DNA of 64,000 nt, taken from positions 713,841 through 777,840 of the forward strand of contig JAXLUR010000002.1 of the NCBI GenBank assembly GCA_046329435.1. The letters are read 5' to 3'. The position numbers were made by a program, and so were the translations under genes. The stretch's first letter is position 1; each line of letters opens with the position of its first letter. The notes below the pieces were generated by a model. The model made no database searches, was not told the origin of the DNA, and saw only the letters and a list, made by a program, of their open reading frames with translations. Source of the DNA: M3007 sp046329435. Lineage in GTDB: Bacteria > Bacteroidota > Bacteroidia > Chitinophagales > Saprospiraceae. This document shows positions 1 to 8,480 of the stretch, piece by piece.

Positions 1-2
1 AG

Positions 3-80
3 GAAGACGGCGAATCATTCGGCCTGCTGGTCGTGCATCCCAAATTTTTCAAACGGAGGAGCCGGGTAAAACAGTCCTGA
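3..80 (+). CDS. 3' end of an unknown gene, cut by the left edge
   Basis: The first 78 bases read open in frame 3 on the plus strand and stop at TGA 78-80, giving a 25-residue tail with the stretch GLLVVHPKFFKRR. Codon choice (CTG, GTC, GGC, GAA) matches neighbouring genes, and the basic tail is plausible for a real C-terminus. If real, it overlaps the 3' end of the convergent hypothetical gene by about 32 bases. The piece is too short to assign a family. An alternative reading in frame 1 stops at 67-69 and looks less protein-like. Confidence 0.4.
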   Translation, partial: EDGESFGLLVVHPKFFKRRSRVKQS

Positions 81-1482
81 GCCGCTCTTCCAGACGGGCA
101 AGCAGCCAGCCGCGCTCCGTCAGGGGTTGCGCGGTACGGATTTGCTGCTGCAACTGGTCATATTCTTCGGCCGATGCCTGCGCGTCGAAATGAAGAATTT
201 TTTGCGTAAGGTGTATGATATTCAGGTAGTTGGGCGCCTGATAGGGCAACATTTTTTTACGACTGACGAAGCGCTCAAAACTCACCAGAAAACCCCTGAG
301 CAGGCGCCATTCTCCGCTTTCGAAATATACTTTCAGCAACATGACCCTGGCATCGAGGCGCAGAAACACATCATCGATGTCGAGATCGGCCAACAGGGTG
401 CGCACCCGGTCGTAATCGCCGCGCTGGTAGGCCACTTTGGCGCGTGTAAAGCGCTCGTAGGCTTCGTGGTGAACGGCAGGCAACTGGCTGGCGTGCCGGC
501 CGATGAAATCTTCTGTCCAGTCCATTTCACCGAGTTTTAACGCTGCTGCAACGATGTTTTTGAAGGTAAAACGGTTGAAAACGCCGTTTTCAAGAAAAGC
601 GTTTTGCGCCAGCCCCATCCTGTACAGGTCGAAGACCTCCCTGAAAAAATGCTCGCCGCCGGTATTCAGGCGCCTGATACAATAGTTGATCGCGAAGGTG
701 AGCACGTTGCGCAATTCGGCCTGGGGCAGCCAGTGGCCGGCCCGGGGCAGCAACTTTTTCAGGTCGAAAAAATCGGCTTCCGACTCGGGGTGGGTGAGGC
801 ATCGGTAACTCAGGTAGTAGAGGCGAATGACGGGTGCGCGGTCGAAGCGCCCTGCCGCGCAATCGGCGAGTACAGCTTCGAGGTAGGGCAGGCGGTAGTC
901 GGCCCTGTACACAGCCTGGTGGCTCAGCGCGGTGCAGGCATTGCGCAACATTTCGGCAGCAAAAAAGGCGTCGAGCTCATCCGACATTTCCTGCATGTTG
1001 AGCGCTGTGCCGCGGGTAGGCGCCTGCAGGAGCAATTCCTCCTGCAAGCGATAGGCGTAGAGATAGTACTGGGCGTCGCGTTGAGGTTGCGCGTCGAGCG
1101 TAGCCCCCGCTTCTTTCAGGTGAAAGGATGCTTCTCGGGGCAACTGGCGCGATCGGTACAGACGCACGCGCAGCAGTGCGATTTCCTGGGGGTGATGCTG
1201 CCAGTTTTCGTAGAGGAGAAATTGCTCCAATTGTTCCAGTAATTCCGACAAAAGACGCCTGATGACCAAATCGTCGTATTCCTTCCCGGCAAATAACCGC
1301 GCAAAGATCTTTTGCGCGTTGAGGCTCCTTGCCGTCCATACAGACCGACTGTCAATAATGTTGTAAAATTTTGATAACGTGTTATTTGGATTGTGAATAG
1401 GCGACAACAGCCATTTCCTGAAGCGCCGCCGCTCGTTGGGGGAGAGGGTGCCGAGCAGTTGAAAGAGCTTGCGGTTTTGCAT
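49..1482 (-). CDS. Hypothetical helical protein, 477 aa
   Basis: Complete open frame with an ATG at 1482. The N-terminus (MQNRKLFQLLGTLSPNE) has no signal peptide and no membrane segment is visible, so it should be cytoplasmic. Almost the whole length is rich in Leu, Arg, Glu and Ala in a pattern typical of stacked alpha-helical (TPR-like) repeats, with several short helix pairs around residues 100-420. I do not recognise catalytic motifs. It is transcribed divergently from the T9SS cargo gene at 1628. Proteins of this look occur in Saprospiraceae without an assigned role, so the function stays open; the coding call itself is firm because of length and codon use. Confidence 0.85.
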   Translation of the reverse strand: MQNRKLFQLLGTLSPNERRRFRKWLLSPIHNPNNTLSKFYNIIDSRSVWTARSLNAQKIFARLFAGKEYDDLVIRRLLSELLEQLEQFLLYENWQHHPQEIALLRVRLYRSRQLPREASFHLKEAGATLDAQPQRDAQYYLYAYRLQEELLLQAPTRGTALNMQEMSDELDAFFAAEMLRNACTALSHQAVYRADYRLPYLEAVLADCAAGRFDRAPVIRLYYLSYRCLTHPESEADFFDLKKLLPRAGHWLPQAELRNVLTFAINYCIRRLNTGGEHFFREVFDLYRMGLAQNAFLENGVFNRFTFKNIVAAALKLGEMDWTEDFIGRHASQLPAVHHEAYERFTRAKVAYQRGDYDRVRTLLADLDIDDVFLRLDARVMLLKVYFESGEWRLLRGFLVSFERFVSRKKMLPYQAPNYLNIIHLTQKILHFDAQASAEEYDQLQQQIRTAQPLTERGWLLARLEERLRTVLPGSSV

Positions 1483-1572
1483 CGATTGTGAAAATAGTGA
1501 CTATCCTGAAATTTCCGACAAAATTGATTAAATGTTTTTGACCGAAATCAGGTCTTGCCTTTGTGTGCCGAC

Positions 1573-1580
1573 TACTTTTG
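1573..1580 (+). promoter_or_regulatory. Bacteroidota -7 element TACTTTTG
   Basis: Exact match to TAnnTTTG, 47 bases before the ATG at 1628. A good -33 TTG at 17-19 bases is not seen (a TTG lies closer, at about 1555). Its position downstream of an earlier in-frame ATG at 1532 argues that translation starts at 1628. Confidence 0.45.
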
Positions 1581-1627
1581 ATCCTGGTTCGCACAACCTG
1601 TTCTCATCTGATATTCCCGTTCCAGGC

Positions 1628-4435
1628 ATGAAAAGTTTTCGTTTTTACTCCTTGCTGCTTTTGCTGCTCCTTTCCGGCTCTGCACGGGGCCAGGGGTGGT
1701 TGCGCAGTTGGGACGGGCAGTTTTTACCCTACGCTGTTCAGTCGGCCCCCGATGGCGGCGCGGTATTGCTCACCACAAGCCAGATGCTGACGCCCGAACG
1801 CGAGATCGTACTCACCAAAACAGACGCCGACGGGGCGCTACAATGGCAACGCATGCTGGGCGGCCCCGGCGACGATGCCGGCCGCGATCTCATTACGGAT
1901 GCCTCGGGCGAGTTTCTTTTCGTATTGGGGAAAAAATCCATTCTGCCCAACAACGGCGACGCCTGGCTGGCCAAACTCGACTGGTATGGCAATCTGATCT
2001 GGGAAAAGACCTACAACTACGGGGTGCTCGACGACCCCTGCTGCCTCCGCCTGCTGCCCGACGGCGGGCTGGTGGTGGCGCTCGAATCCGATAACCAGCT
2101 CCGCCTTTTGCGCACAGATGCGCTGGGAGAGGAAATCTGGAGCCTGGCCTACCCTCAAACTGTCGGCGGCACGGTCGAGCACCTCGAACTGACTTCCGAC
2201 GGGGGCATCCTGACCACCTTGCTGCGCAGCAACCCGCCGATATCTGCGCCGGTCGCCCGGGTTTTTAAAACCGATGCCGTCGGCGCACCCTTGTTTTCCA
2301 CTGAAAGACAACACTTTACGACCTATGGCACCACTGAAATTGCGCGTTGCAAGCCGGCGCCCAATGGCAATTTATGGCTCGCCCACCGCGATTCGTTGCA
2401 CCTGCTGGCCAGCAACGGAGATTCCCTCGCCGCCCTGCGCCTACCCTCCGCCCATAATTTCTACCTGACCGACCTGTGGCCGGCCGACGACGGCGGTTTG
2501 TGGGCGCTGGCTACGGAATACGGCTTCAATCCGCCGGAGAGCCGGCTTTGGCTGGGGCGTATCGGCGCCGACCGCAGCCTGATCTGGGCACGACGGCTGA
2601 CCATCCCCAATTATTCGCATTCGACCTGGGCAATGCGCCGCCATCCGGACGGCGGTTTTCTCCTGACGGGCAATTACATACTTGCCGGCGAATACCGCAG
2701 CTACCTGATTCGCACGGATTCTTCGGGGCGCATTTTCTCGAACCTGCTGTACGGAGAGGTGTTTCGCGACGACAACGACAATTGCCAGAAAGATGCCGGC
2801 GAAACGCCCCTGGCTGGTTGGTATGTCCGCATCACGCACCCCAATGGCGAAATTCACTACGCCACCACCGACAGCACAGGGCGCTACGAAGCGCCGGCCG
2901 GCACCGGCAACTACCTTGTTACAGTGCTGACACCCAACGGATTGTGGGAGCCTGTATGCGCGCAGGATGTAGATGCAGACTTCGATACGACTTTTATTTC
3001 CGAAGAGGTGTCGTTTCCCGTACGCGCTTCTCTCCATTGCCCCTTGCCTCGTGTGGATGCCTCGATGTCCAACTGGCAAGCGTGTGTGGAGAACCCGGTA
3101 GTGGTGCAATTTTCAAACGAAGGAACAGCCGGGGCCCCAGACGCGGCCATCGTCATTCAGCTCGATTCGCTGCTGACCCTCAGCTCGGCGAGTCTTCCGT
3201 TCCTACAAACCGGCCCGTTTACCTGGCGCTTCGATCTGGGCAACCTGGCGCCTTTGCAAAGCGGGTCGTTTACCATGCAGATTTTGCCCGCCTGCAACGG
3301 GCTGAGCACTGGCCAGGCGCTTTGTCTGGACGCCCGGATCGTGCCCGACGCGCCTTGCATCGGCCCGCTGAATGGCCCCCTGATCGAAGTGGACGGCTAT
3401 TGTTCGGGCGATACGAGTGTCGTGTTCAGGGTCCGCAATCAAGGCGAAGCGATGCCCGGCTACCTGGATTTTATTGTTATTGAAGACAATATCATGTTTA
3501 TGCAGGGGCAATTTCAGCTGGACGCCGGGGCCGAAACGACCTACGAATTTCCGGCCAGCGGCGCGACCTGGCGGTTCGAAGGGCGCCAGGGCGCCGCAAT
3601 CCCCGGCTGGCAGAGCGAACCTGTGGTGGTGGATGTGGTGGAGGGCTGCACAGCCGACGGTATGTTCAGCACGGGTTTTGTCAACCAGTTCAGCCTCTAC
3701 GACGGCGGCAGTTTTCAGGAAAAAGAATGCCGGGAAGTGACTGCTTTTTCCGCCTTTCCTGCCAAATATGCCTATCCGGGCGGCTATGAATCGGAGCATT
3801 ACCTGGCAGCCAACACCGATATCGAATATGCCTTTTATTTTGTCAATACCAGCGCCGATACGGCCCAACTGGCGACCCTCAGGGACACCCTCGATGCGAT
3901 CCTGCTGGCGCCCGCCACGGTGGTTCCGGGCCCGGCCAGTCATCCATATCTTTTTTCGCTCAGCGACCAGGGAGTGCTTACGTTCAGGTTCGACAGTATC
4001 GGCCTGCCGCCCGGCGGGCAGGCCTGGCTAAAATTCAGGGTGTCGCAATGGCCCGATCTGCCTTCAGGAACCCTGATTTTCAACCGTGCCTGGGTGGGTT
4101 TTGACTATCAGGCGCCAGCCCCTACCAATCAGGTTTTTCATACCATCACAGGCTCGCTGTTGTCGGTAAAACCGTGGTGGCAGCGCCCCGGCGAAAAAAA
4201 CTTGCTGCAAGTCGGGCCAGTACCGGCCAGCGAAGCCATTATGGTTAAAAACCCGGAAAGCAAGGCCTTCCAGTACACCATTTTTGATCCGACAGGCCGG
4301 CTGATAAAGCGGGGGCAGGTCAAAGGCGGGGATAGTCAGATTGCAGTAGAAGCCTTGCCGGACGGCTGGTACGTATTGGGTTTTTGGCACAATGGACGGC
4401 TGGTGCAGTCAGAAAAAATCATCATAACACGTTGA
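1628..4435 (+). CDS. Secreted repeat protein with SdrD-B-like domain and T9SS sorting domain
   Basis: 935 residues from the ATG at 1628; this start gives a clean signal peptide (MKSFRFYSLLLLLLLSGSA, then GQG), while an upstream ATG at 1532 would bury it. Residues about 25-370 hold repeated PDGG/DGG-containing beta blades (PDGGAVLL, PDGGLVVAL, DGGILTTLL, PDGGFLLTG), a propeller-like pattern. Residues about 375-440 resemble an SdrD/Cna-B domain (GEVFRDDNDNCQKDAGE, with a D-x-N-D-N calcium-type loop). A DUF11-like beta-rich region follows. The last 75 residues (from VGPVPASE to KIIITR) form a type A T9SS C-terminal domain, so the protein is probably exported across the outer membrane and anchored or released. 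Its cellular task is not evident. Confidence 0.88.
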   Translation: MKSFRFYSLLLLLLLSGSARGQGWLRSWDGQFLPYAVQSAPDGGAVLLTTSQMLTPEREIVLTKTDADGALQWQRMLGGPGDDAGRDLITDASGEFLFVLGKKSILPNNGDAWLAKLDWYGNLIWEKTYNYGVLDDPCCLRLLPDGGLVVALESDNQLRLLRTDALGEEIWSLAYPQTVGGTVEHLELTSDGGILTTLLRSNPPISAPVARVFKTDAVGAPLFSTERQHFTTYGTTEIARCKPAPNGNLWLAHRDSLHLLASNGDSLAALRLPSAHNFYLTDLWPADDGGLWALATEYGFNPPESRLWLGRIGADRSLIWARRLTIPNYSHSTWAMRRHPDGGFLLTGNYILAGEYRSYLIRTDSSGRIFSNLLYGEVFRDDNDNCQKDAGETPLAGWYVRITHPNGEIHYATTDSTGRYEAPAGTGNYLVTVLTPNGLWEPVCAQDVDADFDTTFISEEVSFPVRASLHCPLPRVDASMSNWQACVENPVVVQFSNEGTAGAPDAAIVIQLDSLLTLSSASLPFLQTGPFTWRFDLGNLAPLQSGSFTMQILPACNGLSTGQALCLDARIVPDAPCIGPLNGPLIEVDGYCSGDTSVVFRVRNQGEAMPGYLDFIVIEDNIMFMQGQFQLDAGAETTYEFPASGATWRFEGRQGAAIPGWQSEPVVVDVVEGCTADGMFSTGFVNQFSLYDGGSFQEKECREVTAFSAFPAKYAYPGGYESEHYLAANTDIEYAFYFVNTSADTAQLATLRDTLDAILLAPATVVPGPASHPYLFSLSDQGVLTFRFDSIGLPPGGQAWLKFRVSQWPDLPSGTLIFNRAWVGFDYQAPAPTNQVFHTITGSLLSVKPWWQRPGEKNLLQVGPVPASEAIMVKNPESKAFQYTIFDPTGRLIKRGQVKGGDSQIAVEALPDGWYVLGFWHNGRLVQSEKIIITR

Positions 4436-4468
4436 CAAACAATGTAATTACCTTTAAAATTGATTCTT

Positions 4469-5794
4469 ATGAAAAAATCGTTTTTACTACTTCTGTTCAG
4501 TTGCGCCGTGGCATCCATGCGGGCGCAGGATACGGTCAATATCCATTTTTGCACTTCGTTCTGGTACGACGGCTCGCCGGTAGAAGGCTCTACACTGGGT
4601 CTGAACATTGTTTCGCCCGGCTTGCCGCCGGTCTCGATTTTGTCGCAAGACACCAGTTGTATCGACTACATGGGCATCGTTCCTGATGATTTGCCGCCAG
4701 GCTCTTCCCTTACGTTCTATGCAGAAAACGAAACAGATCCGCTTAATGGCGTGAATGTGCTCGATCTGGTCGCCATGAGCGATCACATACTCGGGCTCAT
4801 TCCGCTGCAATTTCCGTATGCGCTGTTTGCCGCGGATGCGAACAAATCGAACAGCGTCACCGCATTTGATATCGTGGAAACGCGGAAACTCATTCTGGGC
4901 ATTTACGACGAGTTCCCGAATAACAGCTCCTGGCGTTTTTTTCCTGAAAACTGTGATTTCCCCAACCCTGCCAACCCGTTTTCCGGCGGTAATTGCCCTG
5001 GGCTGACTTTTGATGACCTGATGCAACTCGACAACGACACTTTTCTGATCTACGGTGTCAAAATCGGAGACGTGACGGGCGACGCCAACCCGAACGGCAA
5101 TTACTCCGGCCCCGATTTTGTCGATTCGACGTTTCTGGACATACCCGACGTACAATTGCTGGCCGGCGTACCCACCACCATCGACATCAAACTGGGCGGA
5201 ACTTTTAACCTCGACGGCCTGCAATGCCAGTTTTTGTACAATGCCGACAAGGTTTCGCTGGATGCCGTGGTGCAGACCCCCTATTTCACCAACAATAACT
5301 TTGCGCTGTTTCTCGGTAAAATTAATGCCGCGGGTTTCAGCACTTCGGGCATGCCGCAGGGCGAGACCCTGATCAGTTTCATTTTTACCGCCAATGAAAC
5401 GGTTCAGTTGTCCGATGTTTTCAGCCTGAACCCTTCTGTGTTCGTGTCGATGGGGGCAATACACAACAACGGCCTGAAAGCCGTGAAACTTGGGCCTTCG
5501 CCAGGCGCTTCATCCGTCGTGGCGAATCCAGCTGCTGTTCAACTTGTTTCGCCCGCAAGCCCCAATCCTTTCGAGCATCAGACAAGCATTCTGTTGCGTT
5601 TGGAAAACCCGGAAACCGTGTTGCTGGAAGTGTACGACCTCAATGGACAAAGGCGGTACACAATTGAAAACCAATTCGCTGCAGGCGACCAGCGCCTCGA
5701 CATTCCGGCCGAGGCGCTGTCAAAAAACAGCATCGGCTACTATCGTCTGCGGGCCGGCAATACCTCGGCGACGGGCAAATTGATTCGTCTGTAA
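4469..5794 (+). CDS. T9SS-exported protein with dockerin-like and cohesin-like regions
   Basis: 441 residues from the ATG at 4469 (an in-frame ATG lies nine bases upstream, but the chosen one starts the signal peptide MKKSFLLLLFSCAVASMRA). Residues about 90-145 hold two dockerin-type-I-like half-repeats (NGVNVLDLVAMSDHILG and NKSNSVTAFDIVETRKLILG) with Asp/Asn-rich calcium-loop character. Residues about 210-320 look like a cohesin-type beta sandwich (VPTTIDIKLGG ... LDGLQCQFLYN). The C-terminal 75 residues (SPASPNPFEHQT onward) are a T9SS sorting domain. It follows the preceding T9SS cargo by 33 bases and may be co-transcribed. Its 3' end lies eight bases from a convergent gene. Confidence 0.87.
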   Translation: MKKSFLLLLFSCAVASMRAQDTVNIHFCTSFWYDGSPVEGSTLGLNIVSPGLPPVSILSQDTSCIDYMGIVPDDLPPGSSLTFYAENETDPLNGVNVLDLVAMSDHILGLIPLQFPYALFAADANKSNSVTAFDIVETRKLILGIYDEFPNNSSWRFFPENCDFPNPANPFSGGNCPGLTFDDLMQLDNDTFLIYGVKIGDVTGDANPNGNYSGPDFVDSTFLDIPDVQLLAGVPTTIDIKLGGTFNLDGLQCQFLYNADKVSLDAVVQTPYFTNNNFALFLGKINAAGFSTSGMPQGETLISFIFTANETVQLSDVFSLNPSVFVSMGAIHNNGLKAVKLGPSPGASSVVANPAAVQLVSPASPNPFEHQTSILLRLENPETVLLEVYDLNGQRRYTIENQFAAGDQRLDIPAEALSKNSIGYYRLRAGNTSATGKLIRL

Positions 5795-5802
5795 ACCCCT
5801 TG

Positions 5803-6150
5803 CTAGAAGGCTTCCCAGTCGTCGCCCAATGCTTCGGCAGGGTGCCAAAACAACTCCTTGAACCGGACAACCCGGTCGTCCGCCACTTCGACTCCTTCTG
5901 CTTCTAGCAGGGCCTGCATGCGTTCGGGCGGGTCGAAGTGGTGGCGGCCGCTTAGTTCGCCTTTGCGATTGATCACGCGGTGGGCCGGCACGCCGTCGCC
6001 CGGGCGGCAGTTGTTGAGCGCCCAGCCGACCATGCGCGAAGCGCCCAGGGCCAGGAAATCGGCTATTGCGCCGTAAGTGGTCACCCGTCCGCGCGGCACC
6101 TGCCGCACGACGGCGTACACCAGATCGAAGTAGGTCGGCGTGTTAGTCAT
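5803..6150 (-). CDS. Alkyltransferase-like protein (ATL, MGMT family without acceptor cysteine)
   Basis: 115 residues with the MGMT DNA-binding domain: PRGRVTTYGAIA, the arginine-finger region RMVGWALNN, and the active-site segment PAHRVI at residues 55-60. In true O6-alkylguanine transferases this segment is PCHRV; here Ala56 replaces the acceptor Cys, as in ATL proteins that flip and flag O6-alkylguanine for nucleotide excision repair instead of removing the alkyl group. The ATG at 6150 overlaps the rsmA stop (ATGA), so the gene is translationally coupled to rsmA. The longer frame starting upstream inside rsmA is unlikely. The length is normal for ATLs. Confidence 0.9.
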   Translation of the reverse strand: MTNTPTYFDLVYAVVRQVPRGRVTTYGAIADFLALGASRMVGWALNNCRPGDGVPAHRVINRKGELSGRHHFDPPERMQALLEAEGVEVADDRVVRFKELFWHPAEALGDDWEAF

Positions 6151-6917
6151 GGTTTTGCGATCCGATTGGTCAGCGCCACATAGGCTTCCCAACCCAGGTC
6201 TTCCGGCCGCTGCTGAAAAAACGGGTCGTCGAGCAGGTTGGCATTCGGGAAAAAGGGTTTGAGGGTGTTGCGCAGCATTTTGCGCCGTTGATTAAACGCA
6301 GTTTTGACGATCTTGCGGAACAGAGGCTCGTCGCAATCCAGTTCGAAATTGTCTTTGCGGGTCAGGCGAATGACGGCCGACAAAACCTTGGGTGGCGGAT
6401 TAAAAGAGCCGCGCTCGACCGTGAAGAGGTATTCCGTGCGGTAAAAGGCCTGCATGAGCACGCTCGTAATGCCATACACTTTGCTGCCAGGCGGCGAAAC
6501 CACGCGATCGGCTACTTCCTTTTGAAACATGCCGACCATTTCCGGGATTTGCCCCCTGTAGTCGAGCATTTTAAAAAGGATCTGGGTGGAGATGTTGTAG
6601 GGGAAGTTGCCGATGAGGCAAAATTGCGCATCGCCGAAGGTTTCATGCGGGTCATAATCAAGAAAGTCCTTGAAAATCAATCTGTCAGCGAGTTGCGGAA
6701 ACGATTGTCGAAGAACCTCTACCATGTCGCGGTCGGCCTCCACGGCCCAAAGGGCGTACTCCTGGCGCGCAAGCAGGTGGCGGGTCAGCATGCCGGTGCC
6801 CGGTCCGACTTCGAGCACCTTGCCGGTCGATGCGGCCTGAAGCAGGCTGTCGGCAATACGAACAGCGATGCTTTCGTGTTTGAGAAAATGTTGGCCGTAC
6901 GACTTTTTGGCTTGCAT
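6147..6917 (-). CDS. rsmA: 16S rRNA (adenine1518-N6/adenine1519-N6)-dimethyltransferase
   Basis: 256 residues, full length for RsmA/KsgA. It starts with the typical KKSYGQHFL segment. SAM motif I is EVGPGTGMLT (about residues 36-45), motif II-like WAVEADRDM lies at about 57-65, and the catalytic motif IV is IGNFPYNIST (about 102-111, the NLPYN equivalent). The C-terminal half carries FNPPPKVLSAVIRL and QRRKMLRN, both family hallmarks. It dimethylates two adjacent adenosines in helix 45 of 16S rRNA during 30S maturation. The stop overlaps the next gene by four bases, and the O-antigen-ligase-like gene lies 22 bases upstream in the same orientation. Confidence 0.97.
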   Translation of the reverse strand: MQAKKSYGQHFLKHESIAVRIADSLLQAASTGKVLEVGPGTGMLTRHLLARQEYALWAVEADRDMVEVLRQSFPQLADRLIFKDFLDYDPHETFGDAQFCLIGNFPYNISTQILFKMLDYRGQIPEMVGMFQKEVADRVVSPPGSKVYGITSVLMQAFYRTEYLFTVERGSFNPPPKVLSAVIRLTRKDNFELDCDEPLFRKIVKTAFNQRRKMLRNTLKPFFPNANLLDDPFFQQRPEDLGWEAYVALTNRIAKP

Positions 6918-6939
6918 AATACGTTGATATACAGGTTTT

Positions 6940-8253
6940 TTAAACGGATCGGGCTTGTTCTTCCTCTGCCATTTTCATAAAAAACAGGGTGTAGAACAGG
7001 TACCAGGCCACGCCCATTGCAGTTTCAATGGTGTATTCGACCAGGAAAGAGATGAATACCATCACCTGAAAGGTGACGAAGAGGTAATAGCGTCGATAAC
7101 GATCGAGCCACAGCGGGTAATAAAACGCCAGCAGGCTCAACAGGAGCCCGAACAAACCAGTTCCGGCCATGATGTACAAAAACTGATTGTGCGGCATTTT
7201 GGGCGTTTCGAGGTATTGGGGGAAATACTGGTTCACCAGACTGGCTGTTTCCCGGGGCAAATCGCCGGCGCCGACGCCCAGAACTGGGTTTTTCTGCCAC
7301 ATCATCCAGCCGGTTTTTAAGGAGACCCAGCGTTCGGAATCGGAATAACTTTCGCCTTCGTTGGCGCGGTAGTGCTCCCAGTCGTACTTCATGTACGACA
7401 TACGTTGTTTCAAGCTCGGCACTGTATTGATGGCGATCAGCGGCACGGCCGCCAGGGCGGCCATCACGGCCAGCCCGAGGCCCCAGCGCCGGGTACGCCA
7501 GATGAAGCGCAACGCGCTGAACATCAGGGCGCAATACAGGGCCGCAATACCGCTGCGCACCGAGAGAAAATGAATAAATGCAAACAGGCCCACGAGCAAT
7601 ACCGCCAGTGTGGGTCTTTCCCAGCCGTAGCGCCCCCGGAAACCCTGTTGCCACATCCAGCCGCCGGCTATGATAGCGGTGGCGAGCATCAGGTTGAACC
7701 GGATATGGTGCCGTGGCACGGGGATGGGCCGGCCTTCGCTCAGGCCAAAAAGTATGGAATCGGCGTGCAGGGCGAAATTGACCCCGACGCCGATGCAAAG
7801 CAGGGCCATGGTCCAAACCAGTACGTACAAAACCAGGCGGCTTTGCCGGGCAGACAACATGGGCAGGTTGACGAATACCCAGGGGAGGATGAAGAAAGGA
7901 AGCCGCACCCTGGTGCGTTCGGCCCAGTACCCCAGGTCGTCGGACCAGAAAAGGCTGATGGCCGGTACGAACAGCAACAAGGTAAAAAACAGATATTCAG
8001 GGCGTTGCAAAAGGATGGCGAACGAACTTTTCAGGCCTTGCAACCAGGTTGACAATTGCCTCAGGTTGCTTCCGGCAGTATGGCCGGCATAAGTTGCCGA
8101 TGCATTCCAGACCCCCATGACCACCAGGCCCCACATCGACATGGAGAGCAAAAACGGCGAGAAAGTCATGCTCACGACCAGCAACAGGGCAAAAAAGGTC
8201 GTCCAGGCGGAACGGGGCTCTTCTCCGAAAATAGCGCGCAGGAAGTGCAGCAT
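6940..8253 (-). CDS. O-antigen ligase family membrane protein
   Basis: 437 residues from the ATG at 8253; a longer frame begins at 8487 but its extra N-terminus is low-complexity and overlaps the divergent promoter area. About ten to twelve hydrophobic segments are visible, with a large periplasmic loop between residues about 270 and 360 that contains NPVLGVGAGDLP and KMPHNQFLYIMAGTGLFG, the His-containing loop and following helix of the Wzy_C/WaaL fold. Such proteins transfer or polymerise undecaprenyl-linked glycans at the outer face of the inner membrane. No other glycan genes lie near, so ligase and polymerase cannot be told apart. Likely first gene of an operon with rsmA. Confidence 0.85.
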   Translation of the reverse strand: MLHFLRAIFGEEPRSAWTTFFALLLVVSMTFSPFLLSMSMWGLVVMGVWNASATYAGHTAGSNLRQLSTWLQGLKSSFAILLQRPEYLFFTLLLFVPAISLFWSDDLGYWAERTRVRLPFFILPWVFVNLPMLSARQSRLVLYVLVWTMALLCIGVGVNFALHADSILFGLSEGRPIPVPRHHIRFNLMLATAIIAGGWMWQQGFRGRYGWERPTLAVLLVGLFAFIHFLSVRSGIAALYCALMFSALRFIWRTRRWGLGLAVMAALAAVPLIAINTVPSLKQRMSYMKYDWEHYRANEGESYSDSERWVSLKTGWMMWQKNPVLGVGAGDLPRETASLVNQYFPQYLETPKMPHNQFLYIMAGTGLFGLLLSLLAFYYPLWLDRYRRYYLFVTFQVMVFISFLVEYTIETAMGVAWYLFYTLFFMKMAEEEQARSV

Positions 8254-8305
8254 TGGCGTCGTCAGTAGGGTGGAAACAGGTGAACTATTCGATGGTATCG
8301 ACTGG

Positions 8306-8313
8306 CAAAGATA
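8306..8313 (-). promoter_or_regulatory. Putative -7 element TATCTTTG for the O-antigen-ligase-like gene
   Basis: The minus strand reads TATCTTTG, an exact TAnnTTTG, about 53 bases before the ATG at 8253. No convincing -33 TTG is seen, so this rests on one half-site and its position. Confidence 0.35.
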
Positions 8314-8453
8314 GCTGCGCCGGAGGCGGTTTTTACATGGAAATGAAGGTTTGGCAATCCGCCCGGTTTTTCGCTCGTCTGCCCGCGCCCGCCGCTGGTC
8401 CAAAAAGCGCGGGCTTCGGCAAACAGAAAAAAACCGGTTTGGACGAACTTCCC

Positions 8454-8461
8454 TACTTTTG
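8454..8461 (+). promoter_or_regulatory. Putative -7 element TACTTTTG for the lipoprotein methyltransferase
   Basis: Exact TAnnTTTG, 19 bases before the ATG at 8481. It lies inside the longer open frame, so it supports the downstream start. A TTTG occurs only 12 bases upstream (8438-8441), shorter than the usual 17-19. Confidence 0.4.
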
Positions 8462-8480
8462 CCGCGTTCACTTAGCCAGT

